Part shown: positions 49,993 to 58,785 of the stretch, one piece after another
Layout: each line of letters starts with the position of its first letter
Position numbering within the stretch: position 1 is the first letter of the stretch
Source of the DNA: JOPF133 sp035505095
GTDB lineage: Bacteria > Acidobacteriota > Terriglobia > Bryobacterales > Bryobacteraceae
Direction: 5' to 3'
DNA: 64,000 nt
Assembly: GCA_035505095.1 (NCBI GenBank)
Contig: DATJRE010000235.1
Span: 5,781-69,780, forward strand
Program-made: the position numbers and the translations under genes
Notes under the pieces: model-generated
The model's database searches: none
What the model was told of the DNA's origin: nothing
What the model saw: the letters and a program-made list of their open reading frames with translations, nothing else

Positions 49993-51363
49993 ATGTTGGG
50001 CATGTTCACCCGGAGAGACTTTCTCTCGTCCGCGTCGCTCGCCGCCAGCGCTATGGCGCAGACCCACAGCCCCGCCCGCAAACCCAATTTCGTGATCTTT
50101 CTGGCCGACGACCTGGGCTGCCACGACATCGGCGCATGGGGCGCCACCGACCTGAAAACCCCCAACATCGACGCGCTGGCTGCCTCGGGCGCGCGCTTTA
50201 CCAACTGGTATGCGGCCGCGCCGGTGTGCGCGCCGTCGCGGGCGTCGCTACTCACCGGGCGGTATCCCATCCGCGCCGGCGTGCCTTCGAATGGGCCGGC
50301 GCTGAAGCCCTCCGAGCAGACCATCGCCGCACTGCTCAAGCCGGCCGGCTACGCCACCGGCATCTTCGGCAAGTGGCACCTGGGAGACACCCCCGACACC
50401 GTTCCCAATGCCCACGGGTTCGACCGTTACGTGGGTTTCCACGCCGGCTGCATCGATTATTACTCGCATCGCTTCTATTGGGGCGAGCCGCGCACGGTGA
50501 ATTATCACGACCTGTGGCGCGACCGCACGGAGGCCTTCGAAGACGGCCAGTATTCCACCGAGCTGTTCGCCCACGAAGCCACCCAGTTTGTGCGCGACAA
50601 TCGCGCGAACCCGTTTTTCCTCTACGTGCCCTACAACGGTGTGCACTATCCCATGCACGCGCCCAAGAAATACGTCGAGCGGTTCCCCGATCTGGCGCCG
50701 GAGCGGCGGATGTACGCGGCCATGCTATCGGCCGTGGATGACGGCGTAGGCCAGGTGATGCGCACCCTGCGCGAACTGCACCTGACCGAGAACACGCTGG
50801 TTTTTTGTACGGCGGATAACGGCGCAACGCGCGAACCCCGCGCCGGGCTCGGGCAGAAGCCGGCCACCGCGGGCAACAACTGGCCCTTCCGCGGCAACAA
50901 ATTCAGCGCCTTCGATGGCGGCATGCACGTGCCCATGATGATGAACTGGCCGGGCGCCATTCCCAAAGGGCAGGTGCTGCACCAAATCGGCAGCCACCTG
51001 GACCTGCTGCCCACCATTTGCACCGCCGCCGGCGTGCCGGTGCCCTCGGACCGCACCATGGATGGCTTCGACGCGCTGCCCATGGCGGTTTCCCGCGCGC
51101 CCTCCAAACATGACGCCATCTTCTGGTCCTCCGGCGGACAGCTTGCCGTGCGCCGCGCGAATTGGAAGCTGGTCAAGAACGGCCGCACCTTCGATGGCAC
51201 ACCCGCCGGCGCCAAGCCGCTCGAAGGCGACGACGCGGTGTTCCTTTCGAACGTGGACGAAGACCCCGGCGAATCCAAGAATCTGCGGCACCAGAACCCC
51301 ACTGTGGCGGATGAGTTGGAAACCCTGGCCGAGCGCTGGCTGGAGAACGTGAAGCAAAACTGA
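49993..51363 (+). CDS. Exported type I sulfatase
   Basis: A 456-residue arylsulfatase-type enzyme with a Tat-like signal (FTRRDFLSSASLAASAMAQ). Metal ligands are in FVIFLADDLG (Asp 39/40). The formylglycine site is CAPSRASLLTGRYP with Cys 79, the C-x-P-S-R core that is oxidised to formylglycine. Further motifs are GYATGIFGKWHLGD, VPYNGVHYPMHAP and TADNGATREP. It would remove sulfate esters from polysaccharides or small aromatics. The next gene is the radical-SAM maturase that makes the formylglycine, 31 bases downstream, so the pair is self-sufficient. Confidence 0.94.
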   Translation: MLGMFTRRDFLSSASLAASAMAQTHSPARKPNFVIFLADDLGCHDIGAWGATDLKTPNIDALAASGARFTNWYAAAPVCAPSRASLLTGRYPIRAGVPSNGPALKPSEQTIAALLKPAGYATGIFGKWHLGDTPDTVPNAHGFDRYVGFHAGCIDYYSHRFYWGEPRTVNYHDLWRDRTEAFEDGQYSTELFAHEATQFVRDNRANPFFLYVPYNGVHYPMHAPKKYVERFPDLAPERRMYAAMLSAVDDGVGQVMRTLRELHLTENTLVFCTADNGATREPRAGLGQKPATAGNNWPFRGNKFSAFDGGMHVPMMMNWPGAIPKGQVLHQIGSHLDLLPTICTAAGVPVPSDRTMDGFDALPMAVSRAPSKHDAIFWSSGGQLAVRRANWKLVKNGRTFDGTPAGAKPLEGDDAVFLSNVDEDPGESKNLRHQNPTVADELETLAERWLENVKQN

Positions 51364-51394
51364 CCGGCTTCGGCCGCAATGCTAAACTCTAAAC

Positions 51395-52609
51395 GTGGCG
51401 TCCGGGTCCCCTTTCCCGATCTATCGCGGCGCGGAGACCGACGCGTTGGCCTCCGGCCCCACCCCCCGGATCACTTCGCTGCTCATTAAGCCGGCCTCGG
51501 CGGTCTGCAACCTGGATTGCTCCTACTGCTTCTATCTGGACCGTGACGCCGATCCTTATAAGAGCCTCCCGGCGCGACGCATGACGCTCGAAACCCTGGA
51601 GCGGCTGGTCGATTCGTACCTCTTCTACTCTTACCCCAGCAGCATTTTCGCCTTTCAGGGAGGCGAGCCAACTCTTGCGGGGCTGCCGTTCTTCGAAAAG
51701 CTGGTGGCCTTCCAGCAGCAGCACGGGCGCAACGGGCAGACCGTCAGCAACGCGCTGCAAACCAATGGAATCCTGCTGGACCAGAACTGGTGCGAGTTGT
51801 TTCGCGCCTATCACTGGCTGCTGGGCGTCTCGCTGGATGGCCCCGAAGAAGTCAACGACCGCTACCGATTCAACAAGGAAGGCCGCGGCACCTGGAAGCG
51901 GGTGATGCAAAGCATCGAGCTGTTGCAGAAGAACAAGGTGGAATTCAATATCCTGTGCGTGCTGAGCCAGGCCAATGTGGGGTGCGCCAAGGAACTTTAC
52001 CGGTTTTATCGCCGCCTGGGCATCGATAACGTGCAGTACATTCCGCTGGCGGAATTCGATAGCGACGGCAATCCCCTGCCCTTCACCATCACTCCAGAGC
52101 AGTACGGCCGGTTCCTCGTGGAGACATTCGATCTGTGGTGGCCGGAGCGCCGGCGCATGCGCATCCGCTTCTTCGATAACCTCGCCGAAGCGGTCGCCGG
52201 CCAGAAGCCGGGCACCTGCACTATGCACGAAACCTGCGACAGCTATGTGGTGGTGGAGTATAACGGCGATGTCTACCCGTGCGATTTCTTCGTCACCGGC
52301 GCCTGGAAGCTGGGCAACATCGAGCTGGATTCCTGGGCCGAGATCGCGCGCCGCACGCGCCGCTACAGTTTCGCTTCCAAGAAATCGCTGGCGCATCCCG
52401 AATGCCAGGTGTGCGAATACCAGTCCATCTGCCACGGCGGCTGCCCCAAATTCCGCCACGGCCCGCACGGCAACTTTGAAGAGTTGGATTATTTCTGCCA
52501 GGCGTATAAGATGATCTTCGCGCACAGCGTCGATCCGCTGCGCAAGGAACTGCGCCGCATGTACGGCGGCAAGATTCCCGAGCCGGCGGCGCAGCTCAGC
52601 CCCTATTAG
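51395..52609 (+). CDS. Anaerobic-type sulfatase-maturating enzyme (radical SAM, SPASM)
   Basis: A 404-residue radical SAM enzyme. The core cluster motif is CNLDCSYCFY (Cys 38, 42, 45), followed by FAFQGGEPTLAGLPF, ALQTNGILLD and GVSLDGPEEV. The C-terminal SPASM region carries CTMHETC, DVYPCDFFV, CQVCEYQSICHGGCPK and the final FCQAY, holding two auxiliary 4Fe-4S clusters. It oxidises the active-site Cys of sulfatases to formylglycine without oxygen. The GTG start is preferred. It is linked to the sulfatase gene directly upstream, its presumed substrate. The 'anaerobic' name does not mean the host is an anaerobe. Confidence 0.94.
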   Translation: MASGSPFPIYRGAETDALASGPTPRITSLLIKPASAVCNLDCSYCFYLDRDADPYKSLPARRMTLETLERLVDSYLFYSYPSSIFAFQGGEPTLAGLPFFEKLVAFQQQHGRNGQTVSNALQTNGILLDQNWCELFRAYHWLLGVSLDGPEEVNDRYRFNKEGRGTWKRVMQSIELLQKNKVEFNILCVLSQANVGCAKELYRFYRRLGIDNVQYIPLAEFDSDGNPLPFTITPEQYGRFLVETFDLWWPERRRMRIRFFDNLAEAVAGQKPGTCTMHETCDSYVVVEYNGDVYPCDFFVTGAWKLGNIELDSWAEIARRTRRYSFASKKSLAHPECQVCEYQSICHGGCPKFRHGPHGNFEELDYFCQAYKMIFAHSVDPLRKELRRMYGGKIPEPAAQLSPY

Positions 52610-54429
52610 GGCTGCGAGGGGCGGAATCCCATGCCGGCGATTTTCCCGTCGGGCGTCAGGGCGATGTGGCATTCCAGCGTGCCATTCTGAAATTTGACTT
52701 CGTAAACGTCGCCGCCGCTCGATTCCACTCGCTTAAAGGTCACCGACAGCACCGCGCCGAGCTGCTTTGCGCTGGCCTGCGCCTCCGGCAGCCCCTGGCG
52801 GATTACCGCGGCAAATTCCGGAAACAGTTGCGAATAGTCCGGCCGCCCCTCCCGCAGTTCCTCGATCAACCGCCGCATCGCCGCCTCGCTGCCGGGCGCA
52901 GGCTTCTGCTCCTGAAACCGCCTGGCGAGCGAAGCAGCGTTGGCCTCCATCCGTTGCGCCTCGGCGCCTTCCACGCGGTTGGCCGGCACTACCATTCCGT
53001 TCTGGCGCAGCGTCAGCCCGGTCGCCTTTCCCTGCGCGTCCACCTGGAAGGTGAACTGTGCGTCCACCGCCTTCAGGAAAAACTCCCGCGCGCTCTCCGG
53101 AAATGCGGGGAACTTCGGTTGCCCGCTGAGTTGCACGAAGAGCCGATCTCCCTCCCGCGTCACCGTGAAAAGGCCTCTCGGGCTTTGGTACGCACCCACG
53201 TAACTCTCCAGGGTTTGCGGGTCTACGGTGGCGATGGTACGTTCCACCGGCTGAAAATCCGGCCAGCCATACTCCCGCGCCACGCTACGCTCGATCTCCG
53301 CAGCCAGTTGCCCTCCGCTATCGCTGTTCGTCATCACCACCAGGCCGTCGCCGTGTTCGAAGGCGATCAGGTTGCATCGATAACCTTCGTTCGCCCCGCC
53401 GTGGTCGAAGTAAGGATGCTCCGCGCTTCCGCCCAGCGCCGGTCCCAGCCCCTGATGGTTCAAGCCCGGCGCCAGCATCTGCCGCACCATCGCCGCGGAA
53501 AGCACTTTGTTCGACGTGCCCGCCAGCGATTTCTGCACTTCGATGGCGTATCGCGCAAGGTCCGAAGGAGTGGTCCACAAACCGGCCGGCGCCATTTCGG
53601 GGTACACATGCGGTCCACCGGGAACAGGCTCCCCATCGGCGCGGTACGGCGTCGCCACTTCCGCCATCCGGTCCTGGGGCAAAGGTTGCTGGTAAGTGCT
53701 TCGGGTCATGCCGATGGGCGCCAGCACCGTATCGTGCATCAGCTTGGGGAATGGCTCGCCGGTAACATCCAGCAGTAACTGCTGCACCACCACATAGCCG
53801 CCGCCCGAGTACCGCCAGAGCGTGCCCGGCTCAATATCCACGCGGATCGGCGGACTATTCGCCGGCTTTTCGCCGTTCAGAACCTCAATCAGCGCCGGCA
53901 CCGGAGCACCCGCGGCATAACCTGCGAATCCGTGTACGGTCATCCCGGCCGTATGGGTGAGTAACTCGCGAATGGTCACCTTTCGGCGCTCGGTAAACGA
54001 ATTCGCCGGCACCTTCCAGCTCTTGAGATACTCGTTCACGTCCGTATCCAGCGAAAGCTTTCCCGCCTGCACCAGGTGGAGCACCGCCATGGCTGCCACC
54101 GGCTTGCTGATCGAGGCCGCCTGGAACAGCGTATCCGGAGTAACCGGCGGCCCGCCGATTCGGGTGACGCCGAAACCCCGCGCCCATTCGATTCTGCCCT
54201 CATGAATGACCGCGATGCCGACTCCGGGGACGTGCAGCGCCGCCATCCGGCCGGCCAATTTGGCCGTGGCCGCCGGCTCGCCTTTGACAATCACCGCGGG
54301 CGGCATAGCGTCCACTACGCGCCGGATGCGCTCCTCCAACGTGGAGGGCGTCTGGCCGGCCAAAGTGCCGCCAATCATGGTGCAAACGATCCCGCCGAAC
54401 AGGCGGCGAAGCAGAGTCGAGGTCCACAT
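52606..54429 (-). CDS. Exported serine hydrolase of the beta-lactamase/penicillin-binding fold
   Basis: A 607-residue exported protein. The ATG (MWTSTLLRRLFGGIVCTMIG) has GAGGG upstream. The class C-like domain includes FQAASISKP with the S-x-x-K at 106-109, LLTHTAGMTVHGFAGY, the YSG variant of the Y-x-N motif (WRYSGGGYVV) and DHGGANEGYRC as the third motif. The C-terminal 200 residues are a DUF3471-like beta domain (YVGAYQSPRGLFTVTREGDR). Family members are esterases, D-aminopeptidases or transpeptidases; true beta-lactamase activity is not implied. Its 3' end overlaps the maturase gene's end by four bases on the opposite strand. Confidence 0.92.
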   Translation of the reverse strand: MWTSTLLRRLFGGIVCTMIGGTLAGQTPSTLEERIRRVVDAMPPAVIVKGEPAATAKLAGRMAALHVPGVGIAVIHEGRIEWARGFGVTRIGGPPVTPDTLFQAASISKPVAAMAVLHLVQAGKLSLDTDVNEYLKSWKVPANSFTERRKVTIRELLTHTAGMTVHGFAGYAAGAPVPALIEVLNGEKPANSPPIRVDIEPGTLWRYSGGGYVVVQQLLLDVTGEPFPKLMHDTVLAPIGMTRSTYQQPLPQDRMAEVATPYRADGEPVPGGPHVYPEMAPAGLWTTPSDLARYAIEVQKSLAGTSNKVLSAAMVRQMLAPGLNHQGLGPALGGSAEHPYFDHGGANEGYRCNLIAFEHGDGLVVMTNSDSGGQLAAEIERSVAREYGWPDFQPVERTIATVDPQTLESYVGAYQSPRGLFTVTREGDRLFVQLSGQPKFPAFPESAREFFLKAVDAQFTFQVDAQGKATGLTLRQNGMVVPANRVEGAEAQRMEANAASLARRFQEQKPAPGSEAAMRRLIEELREGRPDYSQLFPEFAAVIRQGLPEAQASAKQLGAVLSVTFKRVESSGGDVYEVKFQNGTLECHIALTPDGKIAGMGFRPSQP

Positions 54430-54569
54430 AATTGAACCCTCCCGGGCTCGGGCCGGAGCCAGTGTAACACACGCTTCGGCCAGCCCTTCCGCGGCCGCTA
54501 AGTGCCGTAACTCATGGATTGCATTCGGCGCAACCTCGCCGATTCTGATATCCTCGGAAGCGAGGAGCC

Positions 54570-55427
54570 ATGACCCTCCGCAAGTCTGTCTGGTGGGCGG
54601 CCAGCGTGGTGTTGCTGGGAACTCTTTCCGCGTTCCAGGCGCCCTTCCGCGAATACCCCGGCGTGGAATACCGCCTGGGCGAGATCCCTCTGCCCCCGGA
54701 CTACCAGGAGAAAACCGAGTGGACCTTCGCGCGGCTGATGTATCCACCAGCGCCCGGCGGCCGCTACGGGCGAGCCTTCGGATTCGGCGGCTACGGCTAT
54801 CGCGGCGCCGGACGCTGGACCGAGGGCAACTCCATCTGGACCCAGGACTATCCGCGCGCCGACCGCCATTTCGTGCAGGCCCTGCGCCGCCTCACCCGCA
54901 TCCAGGTGCGCAGCGTGGAACAGCCCATCAACCTGGACGATGGCTCGGTGTACGATTGGCCCTGGCTCTATGCCGTGCAGCCAGGCCATTGGATGTTGAC
55001 CGACGCCCAGGCCAAGACCCTCCGCGAATACCTCTTGCGCGGCGGCTTCTTCATGGCCGACGATTTCTGGGGACCCGACGAGTGGGAGGTCTTCATGCAG
55101 AGCATGAAAAAAATCTTCCCCGACCGCCAGTGGGTGGACCTCGACGACAAGGACCCCATCTTTCACACCGTCTACGACCTGGACGAGCGCTACCAGATCG
55201 CCAGCGAAGGCTCGGTCCAGCGGGGCCGTAGCTGGAAGTGCGAAGGCTGCCCCGCGCGCTGGCGCGGCATTTACGACGATCACGGCCGCGTGGTGGTCGC
55301 CATGACTTACCAGTCCGACGTGGGCGATTCGTGGGAGTGGGCGGACGCGCCTTACTATCCCGAACATTACTCCGCACTCGGCATCCGCATTGGCGTAAAC
55401 TACGTGGTTTACGCGATGACGCACTGA
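54570..55427 (+). CDS. Exported DUF4159 protein
   Basis: A 285-residue exported protein with a signal peptide (WWAASVVLLGTLSAFQA). The DUF4159 domain includes WTFARLMYPP, WTQDYPRADRHFVQALRRLT, WPWLYAVQPGHWMLTDAQAK, LREYLLRGGFFMADDFWGPD, PIFHTVYDLDERYQ and IYDDHGRVVVAMTYQSDVGD. It resembles a glutamine-amidotransferase-like fold found with von Willebrand/BatA-type clusters and other surface proteins; the activity is unknown. The next gene begins 14 bases downstream on the same strand, suggesting an operon with a DDAH-like enzyme, although the two functions have no obvious link. Confidence 0.9.
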   Translation: MTLRKSVWWAASVVLLGTLSAFQAPFREYPGVEYRLGEIPLPPDYQEKTEWTFARLMYPPAPGGRYGRAFGFGGYGYRGAGRWTEGNSIWTQDYPRADRHFVQALRRLTRIQVRSVEQPINLDDGSVYDWPWLYAVQPGHWMLTDAQAKTLREYLLRGGFFMADDFWGPDEWEVFMQSMKKIFPDRQWVDLDDKDPIFHTVYDLDERYQIASEGSVQRGRSWKCEGCPARWRGIYDDHGRVVVAMTYQSDVGDSWEWADAPYYPEHYSALGIRIGVNYVVYAMTH

Positions 55428-55441
55428 TCGCCCGCCAAAAC

Positions 55442-56206
55442 ATGCTGACCGCCATCACCCGCGCCGTGAGTCCGTCGCTGAATCGCTGCGAACTCACCTT
55501 TCTCGACCGCCAGGAAATCGACGTTGCCAGGGCCATCGCGCAGCATCGTTGCTACCGCGATTGCCTGGTGGAACTGGGCCTCGCGGTGCTCACCCTGCCG
55601 GCCGAGCCTGCGCTGCCGGATTCCGTTTTTGTCGAGGACCCCGCCGTGGTGGTGGATGAGGTGGCCGTAATCCTGCGCATGGGGGCCGAATCGCGGCGCC
55701 CCGAATCCGAGAGCCTGGCGCGCGCACTGGCGCCTTACCGGCCGCTGCGCCGCCTGCGCGAGCCGGCCACGCTGGAGGGCGGCGACGTGGTCCGCGTGGA
55801 CCGCCGCATCTTCGTCGGGCTTTCGGGCCGCACCAACCAGGCCGGCATCGAGCAACTGTCCGCCGAGCTGGAGCCGCTCGGTTACACCGTGAGCGCCGTC
55901 GAAATGCGCGGCTGTCTGCACCTGAAATCGGCCTGCTGCGGCCTGCCCGGCGGCCGCCTGCTGGCCAACCCCGAATGGGTAGACACCGCGGCCTTCGCCG
56001 GCCTCGACATCGTCAGCGTGGCGCCGGATGAGCCGGCCGCCGCCGACGTGCTGGCGATCGGCGACACCGTGCTCATCCCCGCGGCCTTTCCGGCCACCGC
56101 CGCGCGCCTTGCCGGTTTGGGCTTGCAGGTGATCCCGCTGGACGTTTCGGAGCTCTTGAAGGCCGAAGCCGGCGTGACGTGCATGAGCGTAGTCTTCACC
56201 GCGTAG
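55442..56206 (+). CDS. Dimethylarginine dimethylaminohydrolase-like amidinohydrolase
   Basis: A 254-residue cytoplasmic enzyme of the pentein fold. Motifs match DDAH: LPDSVFVEDPAVVVDEVAVI at the substrate site, LEGGDVVRVDRRIFVGLSGR, the catalytic His in GCLHLKSACC and the nucleophilic Cys in GVTCMSVVF at the C-terminus. The reaction is hydrolysis of methylarginines or a related guanidine to citrulline-type products. Bacterial members may instead act on other guanidino compounds. All catalytic residues are present. It is probably co-transcribed with the DUF4159 gene and convergent with the second orphan permease. Confidence 0.93.
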   Translation: MLTAITRAVSPSLNRCELTFLDRQEIDVARAIAQHRCYRDCLVELGLAVLTLPAEPALPDSVFVEDPAVVVDEVAVILRMGAESRRPESESLARALAPYRPLRRLREPATLEGGDVVRVDRRIFVGLSGRTNQAGIEQLSAELEPLGYTVSAVEMRGCLHLKSACCGLPGGRLLANPEWVDTAAFAGLDIVSVAPDEPAAADVLAIGDTVLIPAAFPATAARLAGLGLQVIPLDVSELLKAEAGVTCMSVVFTA

Positions 56207-56220
56207 GCCAGGCGGCCTGA

Positions 56221-58665
56221 TCAGCACTCGCGGCGCAGCGCATGGATCGGGTCGACGCGGCTGGCCCTGCGCGCGGGCAACCACACGGCGACAATTGCCA
56301 CGCCGCTCAAAATTACCGGCACCGCCAGAAACGCCAGCGGGTCCAGCCGATTCACTCCGAACAGGAAGCTCCGCACGAAGCGCGTCAAGCCGAACGCCGC
56401 GGCCAACCCGAGCGCCACGCCGATCAGCGCCAGCCGGATGCCCTGCAGAACCACCATGTTCCGCACGTCGCCCGATTGCGCTCCCAGCGCCATGCGGATG
56501 CCGATTTCGAGCGTGCGCTGCTCCACCGAATACGCCATCAATCCGTAAATCCCCACCGCCGCCAGAAACACTGCCAGCCCGCCGAAAATGCTCATCAGCA
56601 GCATCTGGAATTTCTGCTCCGCGGTCGATTGCACCAGCACTTCGCGCATCGACCGCAGCGGAGGCACCGGGACGCCGGTGGCCCTGCGCAGCTCGCCACG
56701 AATCTCCTCATCGAGCGCCGGCGATTGCCCGTGAGTCCGCAGCACCGCCCACATCGTGTAGGCACGCGTATTGGGCCGCTGCGCCAGCGGAACAAACACC
56801 GCCGGCAGCGGCTGCATTCCCAGCGCATCCTCATGCACATCGCCCACAATACCGACCACCTGGCGCGGCGGCTCGTCGAAATTCTGGCCCAGCCCGCGGC
56901 CGATCACCAGCCGGTCATTCAGCGGATCGCCCGTGGGCCAGAATTGCCGCGCCATGGCCTGATTGATTACCGCTACCGCGGGTGCGCCGCGCCGGTCGCC
57001 TTCCGTAAACGCCCTTCCGCGCAGCAAAGGAATTTTGAGCACGTCGAAGTACTCCGGCGATACCGTCATCCACCGGGCGTTGCCGTGGGCCAGGCCGGTC
57101 AGGGGCCGGCCCAGGATCACGATGGTCAGGCTGTTAAATCCGCCCTCCAGCGGCAACAGTTGGGTCAGCGCGGCGCTCTCCACTGCCGGCAGGCGTTGCA
57201 GCCGCCGAAAAACATCCGCAGCGATGTCATCCACACCGGGCAACCTCGCAAGCTGCGGGTCCAAAGTAACCCGCGCGGCCACCGCCTGGTGCGGGTCGAA
57301 GCCCGGATTGACGGACCGCAACGCCACCAGCGTGCGAATGAAGAGCGCCGCGCCAATCGATAAAACGATCGCCAGGCTCATCTCGCCGACCGCCAGCAGC
57401 GAGCGCGCCCGATTCTGGCGGGAACTGCCGCCCGTGCGCCCTCCGCCTTCCTTCAGCACGCCGCTGAGGTCGGCGCGCGACGCCTCGAGCGCCGGAATCA
57501 GGCCAAACAGGATGCCCGTGGCCAGCGCCGTCAGCACGGTGAACGCCAGCACGCGCCAATCCATCGCCACATTCGCACCCTTCACTCCCAGCCGCGGAAG
57601 ATCCACCGGATTGGCCGCCAGCAGCGCGCGAATTCCACCGGCTCCCAGCGCCAGCCCGCCCGCGGCGCCGGCGGCGGAGAGCAACACGCTCTCGGTGAGA
57701 AGCTGCCGCACGATTCTCCAGCGCGGCGCGCCTACAGCGATGCGGGTGGCGATCTCGCGCCTCCGGCCCGCGGCCCGGATCAGCAACAGGTTGGCCACAT
57801 TGGCACAGGCAATCAGCCATACCAGGCCCACCGCGCCGGCCAGCAGCAGCAGCGACGACCGCACATCCTGCGCCAGAAAATCTCGCAGCGGCTGCACGCT
57901 GAAAACGTCTTCCCGGCTGGTCGAAAGCGCGTTCGGATACCGCCGCCGGAATTCCTGCGTCGTCAGCCGCATTTGCGCGTTGGCCTGGTCCAGCGAGACA
58001 CCCGCCTTGATGCGGCCGAGCGCCCGAAAATAATGCACCTGGTTGTTGCTGTTGGGGTCGATCGGAAACGGAAACCAGAGGTCGGGAGGATCGCCCTCCG
58101 CAAGGCGAATGCCCGCTGGAAGAATGCCGATCACCTGGTAAGACTCATTGTCGAGCGAGATAACCTTGCCCACAATCCGCGGATCGCCGCCCAGCATCTT
58201 GCGCCAGAAGCTGTGACTCACGATCACCACCTTGGCGCCGTGGGGCCGTTCTTCCTCGGCCGTAAAAGTGCGGCCCTGCTCGGTGGAAAGGCCAAAGAGC
58301 CGGAAATAATCCACCGTGACGAATGCCCCCGCGGCGGGTTGCGGTTCGTCAATGCCCGTCACATTGAGCATGCCTGTGTGATAGCCGCTTACCTCCTCGA
58401 AGACGCTGGTCTGCTGCCGCCACAAATTGAACTTGATGTCCGAAGCGATGGCGCCCGTGCCGCCCCGGTTGGTGGCCAGAAACACCACCACATTTTCAGG
58501 GTGCGGCGCCGCCACGGGCTTCAGCAATACGGCATTCACCACCGAAAAAATGGCTACGTTCGCGCCGATGCCCAGCGCCAGCGCCGCCACCGCCGGAATG
58601 GCGAACCCCGGGCTTCGCCGCAACAGGCGCAGCGATTGAGTCACATCCTTGAGGATTCCTTCCAC
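56221..58665 (-). CDS. Acidobacterial orphan MacB/FtsX-like ABC permease (ADOP type, no prefix domain)
   Basis: An 814-residue permease with the same duplicated plan as the one near 4-7 kb. It begins directly with ILKDVTQSLRLLRRSPGFAI and lacks the PadR-linked prefix domain and a PadR gene. The first helix is AALALGIGANVAIFSVVNAV. The first FtsX unit has LVWLIACANVANLLLIRAAG and RRREIATRIAVGAP. The C-terminal unit has VGIYGLMAYSVEQRTLEIGI and ends VWLPARRASRVDPIHALR. No ATPase gene adjoins. The start is a GTG with GAGGGG upstream. Function unknown. The two copies have diverged, so they are not a recent duplication. Confidence 0.9.
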   Translation of the reverse strand: MEGILKDVTQSLRLLRRSPGFAIPAVAALALGIGANVAIFSVVNAVLLKPVAAPHPENVVVFLATNRGGTGAIASDIKFNLWRQQTSVFEEVSGYHTGMLNVTGIDEPQPAAGAFVTVDYFRLFGLSTEQGRTFTAEEERPHGAKVVIVSHSFWRKMLGGDPRIVGKVISLDNESYQVIGILPAGIRLAEGDPPDLWFPFPIDPNSNNQVHYFRALGRIKAGVSLDQANAQMRLTTQEFRRRYPNALSTSREDVFSVQPLRDFLAQDVRSSLLLLAGAVGLVWLIACANVANLLLIRAAGRRREIATRIAVGAPRWRIVRQLLTESVLLSAAGAAGGLALGAGGIRALLAANPVDLPRLGVKGANVAMDWRVLAFTVLTALATGILFGLIPALEASRADLSGVLKEGGGRTGGSSRQNRARSLLAVGEMSLAIVLSIGAALFIRTLVALRSVNPGFDPHQAVAARVTLDPQLARLPGVDDIAADVFRRLQRLPAVESAALTQLLPLEGGFNSLTIVILGRPLTGLAHGNARWMTVSPEYFDVLKIPLLRGRAFTEGDRRGAPAVAVINQAMARQFWPTGDPLNDRLVIGRGLGQNFDEPPRQVVGIVGDVHEDALGMQPLPAVFVPLAQRPNTRAYTMWAVLRTHGQSPALDEEIRGELRRATGVPVPPLRSMREVLVQSTAEQKFQMLLMSIFGGLAVFLAAVGIYGLMAYSVEQRTLEIGIRMALGAQSGDVRNMVVLQGIRLALIGVALGLAAAFGLTRFVRSFLFGVNRLDPLAFLAVPVILSGVAIVAVWLPARRASRVDPIHALRREC

Positions 58666-58785
58666 CTTCCGAGACCCCTCTGGTTGAGTATACGGCCCCG
58701 GCGGCCGCGGCAGCTGCCCGGGAGCAGCCTGCCGCGCCCCGCCGCCTCGCAGTACGCTACACTGGGAGTCACACTAGGCGGATAC

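Noticed and set aside
56242..58033. Long plus-strand frames opposite the second orphan permease
   Set aside because: Product is His/Arg/Pro-rich with no family signature; the permease on the minus strand is complete.
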